From Nyssa sinensis (taxonomy: Eukaryota > Streptophyta > Magnoliopsida > Cornales > Nyssaceae), in the NCBI GenBank assembly GCA_008638375.1, contig CM018049.1, forward strand, positions 2,282,001 to 2,346,000: a stretch of 64,000 nt of DNA, in the 5' to 3' direction. Below the pieces are notes generated by a model. The model had not been told where the DNA came from. It made no database searches and worked only from the letters and a program-made list of their open reading frames with translations. Made by a program: the position numbers and the translations under genes. Each line of letters begins with the position of its first letter. The first letter of the stretch is position 1. Below are positions 58,656 to 64,000 of the stretch, piece by piece.

Positions 58656-59939
58656 CTATGAAAATAAGTGCGGGTACTTGGTGCGCATATCATCTTCTCG
58701 CTCCCAAGTAGCCTCTTCCATCTGGTGATTTCTCCATAGAACTTTGACTAATGGAATAGTCTTGTTCCGTAGTACCTGATCTCGACGATCCAAAATCTGA
58801 ACTGGATGCTCTATGTAACTCAGATTTTCCTGGACGTCTAGCGGTTCGTGCTCGATCACTTGATCTGTACTCTGTATACACTTCCTTAGCATCGAGACAT
58901 GAAACACATTGTGAACATGTGCTAACTCCGATGGTAAGGCAAGCTCGTAAGCTACGGGTCCAACCCTCTTCGTGATCCTGAATGGCCCAATGTATCTGGG
59001 CCCAAGCTTCCCTCTCTTGCCAAACCTGACTACTCCCTTCATGGGTGATACTTTCAAGTATACATAATCGTCTTTTGCAAACTCTAAGTCTCGTCGGTGA
59101 ACATTCGCATAGCTTTTCTGTCGACTTTGAGTTGCTAATAAATGCTGTCGGATCAGTTGTATATTTTGTGCGGTCTGTTCCACTATCTCTGGCCCATAGA
59201 GTTTCCTTTCTCCCACTTCTGTCCAACACAGTGGTGATCGGCACTTCCTGCCGTACAATGCCTCATATGGCGCCATACCAATACTAGCTTGATAGCTATT
59301 ATTGTACGTGAACTCGACCAATGGCAACTGATCTTCCCAACTCCCTTCAAAGTCTATGACACAGAAACGCAGTAAGTCTTCTAAAGTCTGTATCGTCCTC
59401 TCCGACTGGCCGTCGGTCTCGGGATGATACGCAGTGCTAAGACTCAGTTCCGTGCCCATAGCTTGTTGTAGTCCCTTCCAGAATCGTGATACGAACCGGG
59501 GGTCCCTATCAGAAACAATCAATACTGGAACTCCGTGAAGTCTAACAATCTCTCTGATGTATAACTCGGCTAGTCGCTGAAGAGATTGTGCCGTCTTGGT
59601 TGCCAGGAAGTGAGCTGTCTTAGTTAATCTGTCTACGATAACCCAGATAGAGTCACTTCCCCTGACTGTCTTTGGCAATCCTGACACAAAGTCCATCGTG
59701 ATGTGTTCCCATTTCCACTCAGGAATGGGCAGTGACTGCAGAAGTCCTCCCGGCTTCTGATGTTCTACCTTAATTTGCTGGCACTTGGCACATCGTGCTA
59801 TGTACTCAGCTATGTGACGTTTCATCCCGGACCACCAATAAGTATCCTTAACATTGTGATACATTTTGGTGCCCCTTGGATGTAAGGCAAATTTTGAACT
59901 GTGTGCCTCATCAAGAATCTCTTTCCTGATCTCAGGCAC
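58656..59939 (-). pseudogene. Integrase with in-frame chromodomain, B3
   Basis: The only copy in which integrase is continuous: 427 codons from the HHCC region (His13, His20, Cys50, Cys53) through D83, D144, E180, the GPRYIGPF motif, and the chromodomain at about 378-427. It has the base near 59025 that A, B1 and B2 lack. One change is WRNHQMEEA for WRNHRMEEA. The domain itself looks complete, but it lies downstream of the shared frameshift near 59947, so it is not fused to RNase H and RT as in a working polyprotein. Confidence 0.9.
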
Positions 59940-60553
59940 GTCGGGTACGCGACCCTATCCTGATAATACAATATTCCATCTCTCACTGTGTACTCGGAAT
60001 CTATGCCTGTCTCGATTCCTTGAAGAAGCTTAGCCAACTTCTCATCCTGAGTCTGCTGTCCCCTGATCTTGTCCACAATCGACAAATCGACTGTGACGTT
60101 GGCACATAGTGCCTTGGAACTGGGCAGAACTATCTCTATTTCCATGTCCTCTAATTCTCTCAGTATTTCTGTCTGTGTTGTCAACAGGTAAGCTAAACTT
60201 CCTGATGACTTTCGACTAAGAGCGTCAGCTACCACATTTGCCTTTCCTGGGTGGTACTGTATGTTGACCTCGTAGTCCTTCAATAACTCCAACCAACGGC
60301 GTTGTCTCATATTGAGCTCCTTCTGTGTAAACAGATATTTGAGGCTCTTATGATCGGTGAAAATTTTGCACGTGGTCCCGTATAAATAGTGCCTCCATAT
60401 CTTCAAAGCGAAGACAATGGCTGCTAGCTCAAGGTCATGTGTCGGATAGTTCCCTTCGTGGGGTCTCAACTGTCGTGAAGCATAAGCTACCACTTTTCCA
60501 TTCTGCATTAACACACACCCTAAGCCCTTGAATGAAGCATCACTGTAAATCAC
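59822..60553 (-). pseudogene. RNase H, B3
   Basis: 243 codons with [23 protein letters not shown] and NVVADALSR intact. A private change is VTVDLSIV for VTVGLSIV. Both flanking frameshifts are present. Confidence 0.85.
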
Positions 60554-60705
60554 AAACCATCAGTTCCTTCTGGCACTGTCAATATAGGAGCTGTAACCAG
60601 ACGCTCCTTCAACTCTTGGAAACTCTTTTCTTGTTCCTCTGTCCAAACAAAAGGAACACCTTTCCGGGTCAGTTTGGTAATAGGCATAGCTATTTTGGAG
60701 AAGTC

Positions 60706-60915
60706 CTAGACAAATCTCCTATAGTAGCCTGCTAACCCCATGAAACTTCGCACCTCCGTGACACTCGTATGTTGATGCCAATTCATGATTGCCTCGATCT
60801 TCTGGGAATCAACAGAGATTCCCTCTTTACTGATCACGTGTCCCAGAAATGCTATACTGGGAAGCCAGAATTCGCATTTCTTCAGCTTAGCGTACAACTT
60901 CTGCTCCCCTAACTT
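60706..60915 (-). pseudogene. RT thumb/connection fragment, B3
   Basis: Bounded by TAG at 60916-60918 and 60706-60708, the two RT stops that all four copies share. Confidence 0.85.
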
Positions 60916-63171
60916 CTATAGGACTCTCCTCAGATGTACCTCGTGTTCTTCCTGCTTCTTAGAGTAAACTAAGATGTCGTCTATAAACACGATCACGAAA
61001 TCATCCAAGTATGGCTTGAACACACAGTTCATCATGTCCATGAATGCAGCTGGGGCATTGGTCACCCCAAATGGCATAACAAGGAACTCGTAGTGTCCAT
61101 ACCGTGTCCTAAATGCTGTCTTCTGAATGTCAGTGGGTCTGACCTTCAACTGGTAATAACCGGACCTCAGATCGATCTTCGAGAACACCTGGGCCCCTTT
61201 CAATTGGTCAAACAAATCATCCACTCTAGGCAGTGGATATCTGTTCCGGATGGTAACTTTCTTCAACTCACGATAGTCGATACACAGTCTCATAGTTCCA
61301 TCCTTTTTCTTCACGAACAATACAGGTGCACCCCATGGCGACGAGCTGGGTCGTATAAAACCCTTGTCCAATAATTCCTGCAACTGGAGCTTCAGCTCCT
61401 TCAGCTCTGCCGGTGCCATCCTGTATGGAGTCTTGGATATCGGTGTAGTGCCTGGCAATACGTCGATACAAAACTCGATCTCTCTGTCTATGGGCATTCC
61501 TGGAAGATCATCCAAGAACACTCCGGGAAATTCCCTAGCAATGGGAATCTTCTCTAACTCAGGCTGCTGAGAGTCAGTGTCTTGAACACTACATAAAAAT
61601 CCGTGGCATCCCTTGCGAAGCAGACGCCTTGCCTGGATAGAGGAAACGAAGTAGGGTAGGGAAGCCACTCCTGTCCCCTCAAAGTCAACTGTCGGAAACT
61701 GTGGATTCTGTATGAGAACTCGTTTGGCCATACAGTCTATCGTAGCGTTATTGGCAGCCAGCCAATCCATTCCAAGGATAACATCGAATCCACAAATTTC
61801 CAAAGGTATAAGGTCAGCTAATAAGTGTGTATCCCCTATCTGTATCCCACAATTCCTATACATGGTATCCCCCAACAATGATTTCCCCGATGGTATAGAA
61901 ACATTCAGTAAATACCCTAAGGGTTCCGTTACTAGGTTCAATCTAGCAGCATATGTAGGGGATATAAATGAATGTGTAGATCCAGTGTCAAATAAAACAT
62001 GAGCAGGCTGTGAGCATACTAAAAGAGTGCCTGCGACTACAGAGGTTGTAGCCTGCACATCTCCTGGTAAAAGGGAGAAAACTCGTCCTGCCTGCTGCTG
62101 GACGTTCCCCTGTCCACTCCTTTGGACTGGAGGTCTATGTGGTGCTACTCTAGTGGTTGGTGCTTTAACCGAAGCAGTACTGGGCGTGGCCTGATCCTTC
62201 TGAGGGCATTCTCTTGCAAAATGTCTCTCCTGGCCACAGTAATAGCAAGCGTTGCTGTCCTTGAGACATTGGCCCTTATGGATCTTATTGCAACGAGAGC
62301 ACTTGGCTGCCCCCTTTTTAGTGTTGCCTTGTTTCTTCTGACCGGACCCTGTCGCCTGTGATGTGGCTCCAGGTCTAGTAAATGTAGATCCATGTTCTGA
62401 AGTAGAAGGCCCTTGCCTCTTTTTCTGATTGCCGCCCTGCTTCAGGTTTCCTTTCCTCTTGGCGAATTCCTCGCCACTCCTTTCTATGACTCGAGCTGTC
62501 TCCACTACATTAGCATAAGTGGCCAGTCGATGAGGTACCAGCCTATCCTTGATAGCCCATCTCAATCCTTCCTCGAACTTACGAGCTTTCAGATCCTCGG
62601 TATTGACAGCACGTAGAGCAAACCTAGCCAATTCAGTAAATTTGGCCTCGTATTGCTCTACCATCATTCCCCCCTGTTGTAGTACCATAAACTCTGCAAC
62701 TCTTCGGTTTCGTACTTCTTGGGAGAAGTACTTCTTGTTGAAGATATCAGTGAATCGTTGCCAGTTCATGCCTGGCTCTTTATCTTCCTCTATCATCCAC
62801 CATTTATGTGCCATTCCTTTGAGCATATAAGTGGCGTATGCCACTTTTTGGACTTCAGTGCATATCAGGATTTTGAAGATCCTGTTCATCTCTAATAACC
62901 ACTCCTCAGCTATAGTGGCTCCTCCTGTACCGTCGAATGTCGGGGGTTTCATTTTCTGAAACCGCTCATATAAGTATGCAGCGTCTCGCTCGTTTCCTTG
63001 ACTATTTCCTGCATTGTCGCCTGCATTGACAGGCTGCTCCTGTTGTACTGGCTGCGCTGGTTGGCTAGCACTAGCCTGAATCTGTGGCAGACTTTCAATG
63101 ATAGTCCGCATCATTCTTTCCAGTTGTTCTAAACGATCCATGGGTAACGGACCTTGCCTCGTGTTAACCAT
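60916..63171 (-). pseudogene. Gag-protease-RT, uninterrupted gag, B3
   Basis: The longest open frame in the window: about 751 codons from MVNTRQG (63171) to the TAG within RT (60916). Counted from the frame opening at 63249, the CCHC knuckle is near residue 335, the protease DTG near 421, and RT FIDD near 755. At 62674-62676 it has CAG where A, B1 and B2 have TAG, so gag is complete. Private changes include MMVEQYEAK for [16 protein letters not shown] for SGYHQLK, and MMNCVF for MMNRVF. It is still inactive because RT ends early. Confidence 0.92.
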
Positions 63172-63348
63172 GACTGTGAATAGAACCAATAAGATAACCA
63201 GTGAGATAACCAATGAAATAACCAGTGAAAGAACCAATGAAGTAACCAATGAAACAACTAGTCAATGTGTAAGACAATAATAAATGTCAGTCATATCTAA
63301 CAGTCTTAACTCTAGTCCTATCTCCCATGACTCACAATCGAACCTATA

Positions 63349-63360
63349 GCTCTGATACCA
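63349..63360 (-). other. Primer binding site, B3
   Basis: TGGTATCAGAGC on the minus strand, 3 nt from the LTR start at 63364. Confidence 0.95.
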
Positions 63361-63363
63361 AGC

Positions 63364-64000
63364 TGCCACGACCCGAAACCCACCCTATGCAGATCTCATG
63401 TCGCGGGGCCGACCCGAAGGCCGTCCCTACTTTTTCCATTCCTGTATCATAGTACTAATATGCAATGTACTAAAAATTTTAAACAATGAACAGCGGAAGT
63501 CTTTATCAATTACAGTAATCCAGCGGAAGTCTTTAAAATAAATTTAACAACGAAAGTCTATTAAATACATGACATGGTTCTACATAAGACAAAATGAGAA
63601 CTAAACATAACCAGCACCCGGGGGTGGTGAATACATGGGAGAACTAACATAGACTGATACAATACTTCAAAATGTCCCCCTACGCTCTCAGACTCCTACT
63701 GGGGTCTCGCAGCGTCATCACCTGAAATGGGGGTAAATGGGGTGGAATGAGCTACAAAGCTCAGTAAGTAAAACAGATCTCCAACACTGGTATCGATGAT
63801 CAATGTGAATCCATGAATAAGATAATGATAGCCAATCATAAGGAAGGAGATGTTGTGATAGCCAATGAACATAATCGCCACGAGAGCCAATGGAAACAAT
63901 TGCCACGAGGGCCAATGAAAAGTAATCACAATACACAATCAGGAGTAATAGTGTAAAATGAAAATATAACAACAATGAAGTACTGCCACAATGAACCGAT
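63364..64000 (-). repeat. LTR right of B3, cut by the window end
   Basis: Begins TGCCACGACCCGAAACCC and continues as the LTR 3' part. It includes the acceptor-like site (CATTTCAG, near 63721) and the GCCAAT minisatellite (63825-63920). Whether another unit or the end of the array follows cannot be seen. Confidence 0.9.

Larger units (their letters stand above)
35590..64000 (-). mobile_element. Tandem array of three chromovirus units (B1, B2, B3) with shared LTRs
   Basis: On the minus strand the array runs LTR 35590-42377 (interrupted), internal B1 42378-47131, LTR 47132-50505, internal B2 50506-55261, LTR 55262-58607, internal B3 58608-63363, LTR 63364 to window end. Unit lengths are 8128 and 8102 bp. 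Each internal LTR directly abuts a PPT on one side and a PBS on the other, with no target-site duplication, so each serves as 3' LTR of one unit and 5' LTR of the next. None of the three internal regions is intact. Confidence 0.92.

Overview
The window looks like nuclear DNA from a flowering plant, probably heterochromatic. It consists almost entirely of nested and tandem Ty3/gypsy LTR retrotransposon sequence. The polyprotein remnants (gag, CCHC knuckle, DTG protease, FIDD reverse transcriptase, RNase H, DDE integrase, C-terminal chromodomain), a PBS complementary to initiator tRNA-Met, and LTRs of about 3.4 kb point to a chromovirus, most like the Tekay/Del clade. I found no host protein gene, no rRNA or canonical tRNA gene, and no CRISPR array. 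The species cannot be named from the sequence.

Layout. Positions 1-12268 are a patchwork of diverged LTRs in both orientations, ending in a 343-bp integrase fragment of an older relative. From 12269 a minus-strand element follows: LTR 12269-15663, internal region 15664-20418 (copy A), second LTR from 20419, cut off at a gap of exactly 100 N (23043-23142). After the gap the whole arrangement repeats. Positions 23143-35589 duplicate the first flank with about 30 differences over 12.3 kb (counted by eye). The same minus-strand element then follows as a tandem array, LTR-int-LTR-int-LTR-int-LTR (copies B1, B2, B3; unit about 8.1 kb), running off the window end. Neighbouring units share one LTR and have no target-site duplications between them. 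One LTR of the second block carries a 3392-bp plus-strand solo LTR (36020-39411) with a perfect 5-bp TSD (GGTAT); the first block lacks it.

State of the elements. All four internal regions share two CAG-to-TAG nonsense codons in the RT domain and two 1-nt frameshifts (RT/RNase H and RNase H/integrase). A, B1 and B2 also share a TAG in gag and a 1-nt loss in the integrase C-terminus that B3 lacks. The element was therefore already dead before it multiplied, and the array most simply grew by unequal recombination between LTRs. The two near-identical blocks meeting at a 100-N gap could be a real duplication, but unpurged haplotypes or overlapping contigs are at least as likely.

Most interesting structure. 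At least six LTR copies or subfamilies here, in both orientations, carry the same ordered set of splice-site-like signals: a donor about 0.5-0.85 kb from the LTR start where the start is known, an acceptor 1.2-1.8 kb later, a short purine-rich exon of 54-84 bp, a strong GTAAGT donor, and a pyrimidine-tract/AG acceptor usually about 0.9 kb further on. I infer that the long LTR encodes a two-intron 5' leader upstream of gag. Most of the tandem repeats and minisatellites lie inside the two presumed introns.
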